Part shown: positions 29,414 through 38,676 of the stretch, one piece after another
How the letters are laid out: every line of letters begins with the position of its first letter
Position numbering within the stretch: the stretch's first letter is position 1
Assembly (NCBI RefSeq): GCF_001658005.1
Contig: NZ_CP015986.1
Location: 806,001-870,000, forward strand
DNA: 64,000 nt
Reading direction: 5' to 3'
DNA from: Sphingobium sp. EP60837
GTDB taxonomy: Bacteria > Pseudomonadota > Alphaproteobacteria > Sphingomonadales > Sphingomonadaceae
The notes under the pieces: generated by a model
What the model saw: the letters and a program-made list of their open reading frames with translations, nothing else
What the model was told of the DNA's origin: nothing
Databases searched by the model: none
Made by a program: the position numbers and the translations under genes

Positions 29414-29851
29414 GTGTCATATCAAGAGGCAGAACTGGTCAATCAGGCCGATCTCGCCAAGTCGAGGTCGGAGCTCGGCAGCGCATTTCTGCGAATTCTC
29501 GGCTATTTCCGGGAAGATGGCGACAAGGCTATCAGCGCGATCGAAAAGGCGATCCGCGAACGCAGCGCCGTCGCGCTTGTAACGCCTGCTCATACACTGA
29601 AGGGTGAATCGGCGCAGTTCGGCGCTCACCGGCTCAGCAGCATGGCCGAACGGATCGAGATGGTCGCGCGGCGCTGCGTGGAAACACGAGAAGGGCCGGA
29701 TGAACTGATCGAAATCGTCGTCGGCCTGCGCCCCTGCTTTACCGAGACGATGTCCCTGCTTGATCGGGACTCCAATCCGCTGGTCGCGCGCCGCCCTGCC
29801 ACTTTCGGCCGCCGTGGTGATGCGCCGCAGGGTTTCGGCCGGGCAATCTAA
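29414..29851 (+). CDS. Histidine phosphotransfer (Hpt) domain protein
   Basis: A 145-residue helical protein with the phosphorylated histidine in PAHTLKGESAQFGAHRLS (His60), the HxxKG signature of Hpt domains. The four-helix core covers about residues 20-115; the last 30 residues are basic and probably disordered. No sensor kinase or response regulator is adjacent, so its partners are elsewhere. The start is GTG 29414, nine nucleotides after AAGGAG. A perfect hairpin with a U-run begins 28 nt after the stop and may terminate its transcript. Confidence 0.83.
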   Translation: MSYQEAELVNQADLAKSRSELGSAFLRILGYFREDGDKAISAIEKAIRERSAVALVTPAHTLKGESAQFGAHRLSSMAERIEMVARRCVETREGPDELIEIVVGLRPCFTETMSLLDRDSNPLVARRPATFGRRGDAPQGFGRAI

Positions 29852-29878
29852 CCCTTTCCGATCATCAAGTATTGAAAT

Positions 29879-29920
29879 AAAACGGATCATCGCCCCATAT
29901 GCAGGCGATGATCCGTTTTT
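29879..29920 (+). terminator. Perfect 16-bp hairpin with U-run, covering the start codon of the next gene
   Basis: AAAACGGATCATCGCC (29879-29894) is exactly complementary to GGCGATGATCCGTTTT (29904-29919) around a 9-nt loop CCATATGCA, and T follows at 29920. The form is that of a rho-independent terminator for the Hpt gene. However, the ATG at 29899-29901 of the luciferase-like gene lies in its loop and the alternative ATG at 29908 lies in its right arm. It could therefore act as an attenuator or hide the start codon. Confidence 0.75.
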
Positions 29921-30900
29921 CCGTTCTGGACCTCGTCCCCGTTGTCGAAGGAGGCAGCGTTAGCGACGCACTGGCCAAAGCAGCGAGCTTCGCCGCGCAT
30001 GCCGAAAGCCTGGGTTTCCATCGCTATTGGGTGGCGGAGCATCACGGCATGCCTGGCATTGCGTCGGCCGCCACGTCTGTCGTGCTGGCGCATATTGGGC
30101 ACGCGACATCCACCATTCGGATCGGAGCGGGAGGCATCATGCTGCCCAATCACGCGCCGCTGCTGATTGCCGAGCAGTTTGGCACGCTCGCAGCGCTGTT
30201 TCCGGGCCGCGTGGACCTGGGGCTGGGACGGGCACCGGGGTCCGACCAGCGTGTGGCTCAGGCGATGCGGCGGACGCTGTCCGGCGCGCCGGACGAGTTT
30301 CCGCGCGATGTTATGGAGCTTCAAGCCTATTTCGCCGGTGACCAGCGCCTCGGCTTTCAAGCGACGCCCGGGGCTGGCGAAACGGTGCCGCTTTGGATTC
30401 TGGGATCCAGCCTCTACGGCGCGCAACTCGCGGCGGCGCTGGGGCTGCCCTACGCCTTCGCTTCGCATTTCGCGCCTGGCGCCCTCAACGAAGCGATCGC
30501 CATCTACCGCCGCGACTTTCGCCCATCGGCGCAGCTTGAGCGCCCCTATGTCATGGCCGGTTTCAATATATTCGCTGCGGATACGATGGACGAAGCTCGG
30601 CTTCTGGCCACATCGATGCAGCAGGCATTCGTGCGTCTGCGGACTGGCCAACCGGGCAAGCTGCAACCGCCGGTCCCAGGCTATCTCGAAAGCCTGCCTC
30701 CCGGCGCGCAAGCCATGTTGTCCGATGTTCTGAGCGCCACCAGCATCGGCGATCAGGCCAAGGTGGGGCGCGATATGGCCCGCTTCATCGAACACACCGG
30801 CGTGGATGAATTGATCATCGGCGGGCAGATATATGATTTTGAAGCCCGCAAACGCAGCCTTGAAATCGCCATGGCCGCCGCCAAAGCGATAGCTGGTTAG
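29899..30900 (+). CDS. Luciferase-like monooxygenase (LLM class flavin-dependent oxidoreductase)
   Basis: A 333-residue TIM-barrel flavoprotein of the bacterial luciferase-like group, YhbW type. [20 protein letters not shown] is the usual N-terminal strand. The flavin and substrate region has [20 protein letters not shown], and [20 protein letters not shown] and [14 protein letters not shown] complete the signature. Oxidation probably uses FMNH2 or F420-like reductants; the substrate is unknown. Starts at 29899 and 29908 are both inside the hairpin described separately. It ends 4 nt before the convergent acyltransferase gene. Confidence 0.88.
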   Translation: MQAMIRFSVLDLVPVVEGGSVSDALAKAASFAAHAESLGFHRYWVAEHHGMPGIASAATSVVLAHIGHATSTIRIGAGGIMLPNHAPLLIAEQFGTLAALFPGRVDLGLGRAPGSDQRVAQAMRRTLSGAPDEFPRDVMELQAYFAGDQRLGFQATPGAGETVPLWILGSSLYGAQLAAALGLPYAFASHFAPGALNEAIAIYRRDFRPSAQLERPYVMAGFNIFAADTMDEARLLATSMQQAFVRLRTGQPGKLQPPVPGYLESLPPGAQAMLSDVLSATSIGDQAKVGRDMARFIEHTGVDELIIGGQIYDFEARKRSLEIAMAAAKAIAG

Positions 30901-30903
30901 ACT

Positions 30904-31971
30904 TCAGGTCCGCTGCAATCGTCCACCGCTCAGCACCTTGGCCATGCCCGGCCATGCGCGGCTCAGCATCGACCCCAGCAGCAGAACCGCAACCAGCACC
31001 AGCAGCGGCTGGATCAACAGATAGGCAGGATAAAGCGGCGAACCTAGCTTGCCGAACAACGCCCCAAGCACTGGACCGCCCAGCCAGATCAAGATGAGGT
31101 GCGAACAGAAGAGCAGAAAGGCGAAGGGCTCGATCCGCAGCAGCATGCCGCGGACAGGACTGCCCGCGAGCGCCCATGATAGACGCCAAAAGCAGGCGGC
31201 GGCCGCGACTCGAACCGCCAGGTCCAGTACGCCGATTTCTATCGCTGCCCCCTGGGTTGCCTGCAGGGAGAAATGAAGTTGTACCGCCATGAGCAGCAGG
31301 AATGGCAGCCCCGCTATAGGCAAGCCCAGCGCCGCCACCCGTTCGGCCAGTCCGATCCGCCGCGCCATCATGCCGATCACGAAGAAGAACAGGATCGCAG
31401 GCCGCATCAACACCGGCGGCCCCCAACCCATCAACTGCGCCAGCGCCGCAGCGCCCGCAACGCTCACCAGCAGCCAGGCGGGCGAACGGACGAGCAGCGG
31501 CGCTGCGCACATGCATAGGAACAGATCGCGCAGGAACGGCATCTGCACGTTGATGTCAGGATTACGGCTGACGATGAACAGTTCCTGGAACAACCAGTCG
31601 AACGACACGGGGACCGGAGCGGAAAGGCCGAGCAGCCACGCCGCGCCGGAAACGAGCAGGATCCCCAGCCCATTCCACAGCACCATCGGCAACAGGATCG
31701 TCCGCGCCTTGCGCAGGACATGCGCAAACCAGTTCTGCGTCCGCGATGACCCGCCGACCAGCCATCCCGAAATGACGCCGAGCAGCGGTACGGCGCTGCG
31801 CCCGAAAATCTCCATCAAAAGCCAGCGCAAATTTTCTTGTGGCGTGCCGCGGGCGACTTCCAAATCATGGCCATTGAGGCCCGTCCACGCATGAACATAC
31901 ACGACGCCCAAAATGCAGATCACGCGGGCGATAGAGATTGCATCCGATCTGCGCGCTGCATTGGCCGTCAT
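30904..31971 (-). CDS. Acyltransferase family 3 membrane protein
   Basis: About 355 residues with roughly ten hydrophobic helices. It begins ISIARVICILGVVYVHAWTG, which contains the conserved His (YVH) of membrane acyltransferase-3 proteins; a basic RSAVPLLGVISGWLVGG segment follows. Such enzymes O-acetylate or succinylate sugars of LPS, exopolysaccharide or similar envelope glycans. No glycan cluster is adjacent. The start is uncertain: ATG 31971 is used, but the frame is open to a TTG at 32007. Confidence 0.82.
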   Translation of the reverse strand: MTANAARRSDAISIARVICILGVVYVHAWTGLNGHDLEVARGTPQENLRWLLMEIFGRSAVPLLGVISGWLVGGSSRTQNWFAHVLRKARTILLPMVLWNGLGILLVSGAAWLLGLSAPVPVSFDWLFQELFIVSRNPDINVQMPFLRDLFLCMCAAPLLVRSPAWLLVSVAGAAALAQLMGWGPPVLMRPAILFFFVIGMMARRIGLAERVAALGLPIAGLPFLLLMAVQLHFSLQATQGAAIEIGVLDLAVRVAAAACFWRLSWALAGSPVRGMLLRIEPFAFLLFCSHLILIWLGGPVLGALFGKLGSPLYPAYLLIQPLLVLVAVLLLGSMLSRAWPGMAKVLSGGRLQRT

Positions 31972-32218
31972 GATATGAGACAAGCGAAAATCCTGATGAT
32001 GCCGCAATCAACGGGCCGATACGGATGGCAAATGATTCGCGCCAGAGCCGGTGCCGCTGCGCGCGGCGGATAGTGGCTGCGCCGGGGCAAGCAGGTCAAA
32101 TTGAAAAGAGACCCGCAGTTGGACGCCCTTCCGATAGCCAATTCTTTACCTCTCACAAGCTAAACCCAGGCGAGGCTCCGGCAATATGTGCCGGCGGCAG
32201 GGGATTTAAGAGGGGCGT

Positions 32219-33877
32219 ATGAGCCACATGCCAGGAGCAGCTGAATTCACTCAGGCCCATGCTTATGCGCAGCCCGCTCCAGCGGCCGCCATGGGTGCCG
32301 TGTTCCAAATCGCCGGTTCCAGCTCAAAGATACTTATCGACGCCGGCTGCATAGCCGCTCTGGCGCACGAAGCCGATCCGTGCATCGCCATGGCGGGGCA
32401 AGTGGGCAGCCAAGTCAAGATGCGCGTCGGCAACAGTTGGCTGATCGCCAGCGTACGGTCCATGGCGCTCGATCGACAGGACAGCGGCATGATCGTCGCC
32501 GATGTCGATTTCCTCGGCGAAGGCGATGAGGAAAAGCTCACCGGCCGCATCTATCACTTCCGCCGCGGCGTCACCCGCTATCCGGCGCCTGGCACGGAGA
32601 TATTCCCTGTCTCCAGCGCCGATATGCAGCAAATCTACGCCGCCGACGACAGACCACACGTGCAGATCGGCACGGTGTACCCCACCGCAGACACGCGCGC
32701 AGCGCTTTATGTGGACTCCATGTTGGGAAAGCATTTCGCCCTGCTGGGTTCGACAGGTACTGGTAAATCGACCAGCGCCGCACTCATCCTTCACCGCATC
32801 TGCAACCTGTCGCCCGAAGGTCACATCGTGATGATCGACCCCCACGGCGAATATGGCGCAGCTTTCGCCCAAAATGGCGCGGTGTTCGACGTCGGCAATC
32901 TCGCCCTGCCCTATTGGCTGATGAATTTCGAAGAGCATTGCGAGGTGTTCGTCACCTCCGAAGGGTCCGACCGGACGGTGGATTGCGACATCCTCGCCAA
33001 GTGCCTGCTGGCCGCCCGGCAGAAGAATCGGCTGGCGGAGAGCATCGGTCGCCTGACAGTCGATTCGCCTGTCCCCTATCTTCTGTCGGACCTGACCAAC
33101 ATCCTGCAGAATGAGATGGGCAAGCTCGACAAGGGCACCGGTGCACTACCCTATATGCGGCTCAAGACCAAGATCGACGAGATCAAGACTGACCCGCGCT
33201 ACAGCTTCATGTTCTCTGGCATGCTCGTCGCGGACACGATGCAGGAGTTTCTGGCGAAGATCTTTCGCCTGCCCTCCGGTGGGAAGCCGATCTCCATTAT
33301 CGATGTGTCCGCCATGCCCTCGGACATCACTTCAGTCGTGGTATCGGTGCTGTCGCGGCTGGTGTTCGACTATGCCATCTGGGCTCGCGACGAGGCACAA
33401 CGGCCCATCCTGCTCGTCTGCGAGGAAGCGCATCGCTACATTCCCAGCACCACCACAGGCGGCGGCCAGGCCGTGCGCCGCATCCTGGAGCGGATCGCCA
33501 AGGAAGGCCGTAAATATGGCGTGTCGCTTGGCCTCATCACCCAGCGCCCGTCCGACCTTGCCGAAGGCGTGCTGTCGCAGTGCGGCACGATCATCTCGAT
33601 GCGCCTCAACAATGATCGCGACCAAGCCTTCGTAAAGGCGGCAATGCCCGAAGGCGCGCGTGGTTTCCTTGATTCCATCCCTGCGCTGCGAAACCGAGAG
33701 GCGATCATCTGCGGCGAAGGTGTCGCGGTGCCGATCCGTGTTGCCCTCGACAATCTCGAAGAAGAACGGCGTCCCGCATCGAGCGACCCCAGCTTCACAG
33801 AATTATGGCGTCAATCCGGCGGCGAAGCCGACATTCTCGATCGCACCATCACGCGCTGGCGCAGCCAGGGCCGTTAA
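32219..33877 (+). CDS. HerA-like DNA-translocase ATPase (DUF87/FtsK-HerA superfamily)
   Basis: The 552-residue protein has an N-terminal HAS-barrel-like beta domain (about 25-160) and a RecA-type motor. Walker A is GSTGTGKSTSAALI (177-190), Walker B LLVCEEAHRYIP (398-409), and LGLITQRPSDL carries the sensor Gln442. VMIDPHGEYGAAF is the typical HerA motif. Archaeal HerA pairs with the nuclease NurA in end resection, and some bacterial relatives work in phage defence, but no nuclease gene is adjacent here. A small CCGGCA/TGCCGG hairpin lies 25 nt before the start, followed by AGGGG. Confidence 0.82.
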   Translation: MSHMPGAAEFTQAHAYAQPAPAAAMGAVFQIAGSSSKILIDAGCIAALAHEADPCIAMAGQVGSQVKMRVGNSWLIASVRSMALDRQDSGMIVADVDFLGEGDEEKLTGRIYHFRRGVTRYPAPGTEIFPVSSADMQQIYAADDRPHVQIGTVYPTADTRAALYVDSMLGKHFALLGSTGTGKSTSAALILHRICNLSPEGHIVMIDPHGEYGAAFAQNGAVFDVGNLALPYWLMNFEEHCEVFVTSEGSDRTVDCDILAKCLLAARQKNRLAESIGRLTVDSPVPYLLSDLTNILQNEMGKLDKGTGALPYMRLKTKIDEIKTDPRYSFMFSGMLVADTMQEFLAKIFRLPSGGKPISIIDVSAMPSDITSVVVSVLSRLVFDYAIWARDEAQRPILLVCEEAHRYIPSTTTGGGQAVRRILERIAKEGRKYGVSLGLITQRPSDLAEGVLSQCGTIISMRLNNDRDQAFVKAAMPEGARGFLDSIPALRNREAIICGEGVAVPIRVALDNLEEERRPASSDPSFTELWRQSGGEADILDRTITRWRSQGR

Positions 33878-33881
33878 GGAG

Positions 33882-35336
33882 TCATCCCGTGGGCGCCAAA
33901 CGTCCCGCGGGCTCACTTTCCGCATTGATGCTTTCGCGGCACTCTTCCTCATGGACGGGCACCAGCAGCTTCGCTTTGCGCCAGCCACCCTGCCGATAGA
34001 CCAGCGCAGCAAGCAGCAAGGATGAGCCGGAGCTGATTGGGAAGCTCAGCCATAGCGCGTCCGCGCCGAGATGCGGGTAGGCCCAATGGTAGAAGGCGAG
34101 CCGAACGCCAAAAAGCGTCGTTATCAAGATCAAAAGCGGCTTAACGACCACGCCGTTCGCGCGCATCACGCCGAACAGAATCATAGTGCAGCCAAACAGC
34201 ATGAAACTCCAGCTAGCCAGCAGTTGCATATGCCAGGCGGCCTGTATCGCCATTTCATTATCGCCGAGAAAAAGCGATAAAATCGGCGCGTGAAACAACA
34301 GGATAACGCCGACCATGGTGCCGGTAATCAGCAACAGGTAACCCATGCCGAAGCCGGTGATCCGCCCGATCCGGTCCCAGCGTTCCGCACCGACATTTTG
34401 TGCGACCATGGCACTTACCGCGCCGCCCATGGCCATCGAGGGCATTTGCAAATAGGTCCAGATCTGCTGCGCCGCGCCATAGGCAGCGGTGACCAGGAAA
34501 CCTTCCCGGTTGACTAGCCCAATCATCACCAATCCGGTAGCAGACATGACGATCATCTGCAGGCCCATGGGCAACCCCTTCCCCAATAAGAGGCGGATCT
34601 GGGTGGGATCTGGCCACAAATAGGCCAACTCCGGCCCGCGCAGGCGCAGAGGCAGGTCCTTGGCGTAGATGTAGAGAATGACTCCGATCATGCTGATGAA
34701 GCCTGCCGCCGCCGTGGCCGCCGCGGATCCGCCGATGCCCATTGCCGGTATGGGTCCAAGGCCGAGGATCAGCACTGGATTGAGGACAAGATCAACGCCG
34801 ACGCTTACGAACATGAAGATCAGGGGCGTGCGCGCATCACCAGTGCCCCGCAGGCCCATCATGATCATGACGCCGATCAGCGTGGCCGGCATCGCGATGA
34901 AGATCACGCGCAAATAGGTGAGCGCCAGCCCGGATGCCTCGGGCGGGGTCGCCAACATGCGCAGCATAGCAGGCGCACCGATCCAGCCTCCCCCCGCCAC
35001 CACTAGGCCCAGCAGCGTACAAAACCCGACAGCCGAACCAAAAGCTCGCCGCGCCGCGTCCATGTCGCCTCGCCCCGCCGCCTGCGCGATCATGACTGTC
35101 GATGCCATGCCGAAGCCGAAGACGATGGAGAACATCAGGAACATGGTGATATTCGCGTTGGCGGTGGCGGCAAGCGCCTGCGCGCCCAGAAAACGGCCGA
35201 TCCAAATCGCGTTGATCGATCCGTTTAGCGATTGAAGGATGTTGGACGCCAAAGTCGGGATAGCAAAGAGCAGCAGTGTCGATGCGATAGGCCCCTGCGT
35301 AAGATCCTTCGCACCGCGCTTTTCAGCCGCCATCAT
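33882..35336 (-). CDS. MATE family efflux transporter
   Basis: The 484-residue inner-membrane antiporter has twelve predicted helices in two MatE halves. The first begins GPIASTLLLFAIPTLASNIL, and the second follows the loop after LPLRLRGPELAYLW. It belongs to the NorM/DinF-like multidrug and toxin extrusion family and would use a Na+ or H+ gradient. The start at 35336 has GGAGGG four nucleotides upstream. It is 33 nt downstream of valS on the same strand and convergent with the HerA-like gene, whose stop is 4 nt from its own. Confidence 0.9.
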   Translation of the reverse strand: MMAAEKRGAKDLTQGPIASTLLLFAIPTLASNILQSLNGSINAIWIGRFLGAQALAATANANITMFLMFSIVFGFGMASTVMIAQAAGRGDMDAARRAFGSAVGFCTLLGLVVAGGGWIGAPAMLRMLATPPEASGLALTYLRVIFIAMPATLIGVMIMMGLRGTGDARTPLIFMFVSVGVDLVLNPVLILGLGPIPAMGIGGSAAATAAAGFISMIGVILYIYAKDLPLRLRGPELAYLWPDPTQIRLLLGKGLPMGLQMIVMSATGLVMIGLVNREGFLVTAAYGAAQQIWTYLQMPSMAMGGAVSAMVAQNVGAERWDRIGRITGFGMGYLLLITGTMVGVILLFHAPILSLFLGDNEMAIQAAWHMQLLASWSFMLFGCTMILFGVMRANGVVVKPLLILITTLFGVRLAFYHWAYPHLGADALWLSFPISSGSSLLLAALVYRQGGWRKAKLLVPVHEEECRESINAESEPAGRLAPTG

Positions 35337-35369
35337 TTCACCCTCCCCTTACGGGGTCACAGTAGCCGA

Positions 35370-38069
35370 TCAGGCGAGCCGGTCCAGCGCCGCCTTCAGC
35401 CTTTCCGCCTCAGCGGCTTTTTCCGCATGATCCTCACGCGCCTTCGCCACGGCTTCGGGTTTCGCCTTTTCAACGAAACTCGGATTGGACAGCCGGCCGG
35501 ACAAGGAGTCGCGCTCCTTCTCCGCACTGGCGAGCGCCTTGGCGAGACGAGCTTGCTCCGCACCGATGTCGATGACGCCCTCCAGCGGCAGGATGAACGT
35601 CGCCTCATCGACAACGACCTGCGCCGCTCCACCCTCGACGGCGTCGCCAAAGGACAGGCTTTCAACCCGGCCAAGGCGGGCTAGCGCCGCGCCCTGTCGG
35701 TCGATACGGCGGCGGGTCTCCTCGGAAGCATCACGCGCAATGACGCGCAGCTTGGCCCCCGGTGGCACGTTCAGCTCGGTGCGCGCAGTGCGCATCGCGC
35801 TGATCAGACGGATGAGCCAATCGATCTCCGCCTGCGCTTGCGCATCGACGGCGTAGAGCGCCTGGGGCCAGCGCGCGACAATCAGCTCGCTCTCCCGCTC
35901 GCCGGTGAGATTCCATAACTCCTCGGTAATGAAGGGCATGAAGGGATGCAGCATGACCAATATCTGGTCGAACGCCCAACCCGCAACAGCACGGGTCTCT
36001 TCGTCCATCGAGCCCTTGGTCAACTCGATATACCAGTCGCAGAACTGGTCCCAGACGAAGTGGTAGATGGCGTTGGCCGCTGCGTCGAAGCGCAGTTCGG
36101 CCATGGCGGTGTCTATCGCCTGCACGGTCGCAACCGTCTCGGCAATGATCCAGCGATTGACCGGCGCTTCGGCATGAGGCGCTTCGTGCGTTGTCGAAGC
36201 CGTGACGCCGTTGGATTGCAGGAAGCGCGCCGCGTTCCACAGCTTGGTCGCGAAGTTGCGATAGCCCTCGACCCGCTTCTCATCCATCTTCACGTCGCGG
36301 CCCTGGCTTTCCATGGCGCTCATGAAGAAACGCAGCGCGTCGGCGCCGAACTTGTCGATCAGGCCGAGCGGATCGACGACATTGCCCTTGGACTTGGACA
36401 TTTTCTGCCCGTCCGCGGCGCGTACCAGCCCATGCAGGTAAAGCTTGCGCCACGGCACATCGCTCATGAACTCCAGCCCTTGCATCGCCATGCGCGCGTC
36501 CCAGAAGAACAGGATGTCAAAGCCGGAGATCAGCAGATCGTTTGGATAATGACGCTTGAGCGTTTCGGTCTGCTCAGGCCAGCCAAGCGTACCGAAGGGC
36601 CAGAGCGCCGAGGAGAACCAGGTGTCGAGCACATCCGGGTCGCGGGTCAGCTTCTTGTTACCGGCGAGGGCCTGCGCCTCCTCCTCGCTTTCAGCGACGT
36701 AGGGATTGCCGTCTTCGTCATACCAAGCGGGAATCTGATGCCCCCACCACAGTTGGCGCGACACGCACCAGGGTTGGATATTCTCCATCCAGTTGAAGAA
36801 AGTCTTTTCCCACGTCTTGGGCACGATCTCGATCCGCCCGTCGCGCACGGCCTGCATCGGCGCGATGCTCAGCTTTTCGGCATCGACATACCATTGATCG
36901 GTCAGCCATGGTTCAATCACCACCCCCGAGCGGTCGCCAAAGGGCGTCTGGATGGTCCGCGGCTCGGCATCGGCCTCGATTTCCTCACCTTCCTTGTTCT
37001 TCGTGACATATGGAACAAGCAGGCCCAGCGCCTTCATCTCAGCGACAACCAACTCACGCGCGCCATCGACGCCATCGCGGCAGAAGCGGTGGAGACCCAG
37101 GAAACGGTCGGGGATAAGTCCGTCAGCGCTCTGGATAACATTGGCGTCGGCATCGAACATGTTGAGCATGTCGGCCGCCTTGAAGCCCGCCCGTTTGCCC
37201 ACTTCAAAGTCGTTGAAGTCGTGCCCCGGCGTAATCTTGACCGCACCCGATCCGAGTTCAGGATCAGCATAATCATCCGCGACCACCTTGAACCGGCGGC
37301 CGGTAATCGGCTGAAGGATATCCTTGCCGATGACATCCTTGTAGCGGGGATCTTCGGGATGCACGGCGACCGCCATGTCCGCCAGCATGGTCTCCGGCCG
37401 AGTGGTCGCAACGACGATATGATCTGCTCCGTTCGCCAGCTTGACGCCATCGGCCAGCGGATAACGGAAATGCCAGAAGCCGCCTTTTACTTCCTTTGTC
37501 TCCACCTCCAGGTCCGAGATGGCAGACCGGAAATGCGGGTCCCAATTCACCAAGCGCTTGTCGCGATAGAGCAGCCCCCGTTTGTGCAACTCCACGAAGA
37601 CCTTCAACACAGCCTTCGAAAAGCCCTCATCCATGGTGAAACGCTCATTGGCCCAATCCATCGAACAGCCAAGACGCCGCAGCTGGCGTGTGATCGCGCC
37701 GCCGCTTTCCGCCTTCCATTCCCAGACCTTGGCGACGAAGTCATCGCGCGAAAAATCGGTGCGCTTCTGTCCGACAGCGTTCAACTGCCGTTCCACCACC
37801 ATCTGGGTCGCGATGCCCGCATGGTCGGTGCCAACCACCCACAGCGCATCCTTGCCGCGCAACCGCTCGTAACGGATCACGATGTCCTGCAGCGTATTGT
37901 CGAGGGCATGCCCAATATGCAGGCTGCCCGTCACGTTCGGCGGCGGGTTGACGATCGTGAAGGGCTCAGCGCCGGGCCGCTCGGGCCGGAACAGGCCCTT
38001 GCTTTCCCAATGGGCGTACCAGCGGGATTCGATTTCGGCGGGGTCGAAGGTTTTAGGCAATTCGGTCAT
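35370..38069 (-). CDS. valS: Valyl-tRNA synthetase
   Basis: The 899-residue class I synthetase charges tRNA-Val. HIGH is seen as [10 protein letters not shown] (about 48-57) and KMSKS as [30 protein letters not shown] and the connective peptide editing domain ([13 protein letters not shown]) are intact, and the C-terminus is the usual coiled coil ([20 protein letters not shown]). I start at [17 protein letters not shown] (38069), since the upstream in-frame codons lack similarity. It belongs to a minus-strand run with a pcm-type gene, tolC and popZ. Confidence 0.97.
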   Translation of the reverse strand: MTELPKTFDPAEIESRWYAHWESKGLFRPERPGAEPFTIVNPPPNVTGSLHIGHALDNTLQDIVIRYERLRGKDALWVVGTDHAGIATQMVVERQLNAVGQKRTDFSRDDFVAKVWEWKAESGGAITRQLRRLGCSMDWANERFTMDEGFSKAVLKVFVELHKRGLLYRDKRLVNWDPHFRSAISDLEVETKEVKGGFWHFRYPLADGVKLANGADHIVVATTRPETMLADMAVAVHPEDPRYKDVIGKDILQPITGRRFKVVADDYADPELGSGAVKITPGHDFNDFEVGKRAGFKAADMLNMFDADANVIQSADGLIPDRFLGLHRFCRDGVDGARELVVAEMKALGLLVPYVTKNKEGEEIEADAEPRTIQTPFGDRSGVVIEPWLTDQWYVDAEKLSIAPMQAVRDGRIEIVPKTWEKTFFNWMENIQPWCVSRQLWWGHQIPAWYDEDGNPYVAESEEEAQALAGNKKLTRDPDVLDTWFSSALWPFGTLGWPEQTETLKRHYPNDLLISGFDILFFWDARMAMQGLEFMSDVPWRKLYLHGLVRAADGQKMSKSKGNVVDPLGLIDKFGADALRFFMSAMESQGRDVKMDEKRVEGYRNFATKLWNAARFLQSNGVTASTTHEAPHAEAPVNRWIIAETVATVQAIDTAMAELRFDAAANAIYHFVWDQFCDWYIELTKGSMDEETRAVAGWAFDQILVMLHPFMPFITEELWNLTGERESELIVARWPQALYAVDAQAQAEIDWLIRLISAMRTARTELNVPPGAKLRVIARDASEETRRRIDRQGAALARLGRVESLSFGDAVEGGAAQVVVDEATFILPLEGVIDIGAEQARLAKALASAEKERDSLSGRLSNPSFVEKAKPEAVAKAREDHAEKAAEAERLKAALDRLA

Positions 38070-38183
38070 GGAAAGGCGCCTTAATGCCCCTTCCCTGACC
38101 ATTCCAGCGCTTTTACCGCTTCATCCAGCGGTCGAACCAAGCGTCAAAGCAAGTCATGACGATCCGTTTCGGCCCGCGCCCGA

Positions 38184-38660
38184 TCAGCGGGCAGTGATCC
38201 GGGCGATTTCCTTGGCGACCATATCTTCGACCAGCGCGGGCAGGCGCGCGTCGAGCCACTCCTTGAGCATCGGCTTCAACATCGCGCGGACTAGCCCGTC
38301 CAATGTGTTATCCTCGCCATCTTTGGGTGTCACCAGCATGGAAGACAAGGTGGACAGGGAATGACGCGCCGCGACCTCGCTTTCGACCGAAAGAATGGAG
38401 TTATCCTCCACCGCCGCTTCGATCCGGGGTGCACGAGACGTCTTATGGGCAGGCATCGGCTCCTCCGCTCCAACCTCGTCAGTCAGTTCCAGCACTTCTT
38501 CCACCGCCGGATCGGTGGTTTCTGCTGCCTGCTTGGGCGCAGCGTCGGACTTGCCGCGGCGCGACACAGGCTGCACGGCCTCCTCGCCTTCCTCCGCAAT
38601 GATGCGCTTGATGGACGAGAGAATGTCCTCCATCGAGGGTTCCTTGCTCATGTCGCCCAT
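38184..38660 (-). CDS. popZ: PopZ-like pole-organizing protein (DUF2497)
   Basis: A 158-residue protein. A short conserved N-terminal helix (EPSMEDILSSIKRIIAEEGE) and a C-terminal helical region (LVRAMLKPMLKEWLDARLPA then LVEDMVAKEIARI) flank an acidic, low-complexity middle. This is the DUF2497/PopZ architecture, which in Caulobacter self-assembles at the cell pole and anchors the chromosome origin. The start at 38660 (MGDMSKEP) or 38651 (MSKEP) is possible. It lies 16 nt after tolC and 114 nt before valS, a common alphaproteobacterial order. Confidence 0.85.
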   Translation of the reverse strand: MGDMSKEPSMEDILSSIKRIIAEEGEEAVQPVSRRGKSDAAPKQAAETTDPAVEEVLELTDEVGAEEPMPAHKTSRAPRIEAAVEDNSILSVESEVAARHSLSTLSSMLVTPKDGEDNTLDGLVRAMLKPMLKEWLDARLPALVEDMVAKEIARITAR

Positions 38661-38676
38661 GAATGTCCCTGTTAAC

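Noticed and set aside
32219..35336. HerA-like gene plus neighbours as a phage defence island
   Set aside because: No nuclease, SIR2, toxin, recombinase or atypical base composition is present; the neighbours are ordinary transport and acyltransferase genes.
35946..38084. A 712-codon open frame on the plus strand across valS
   Set aside because: It mirrors the codon bias of valS, has no recognisable motif, and would fully overlap an essential gene.
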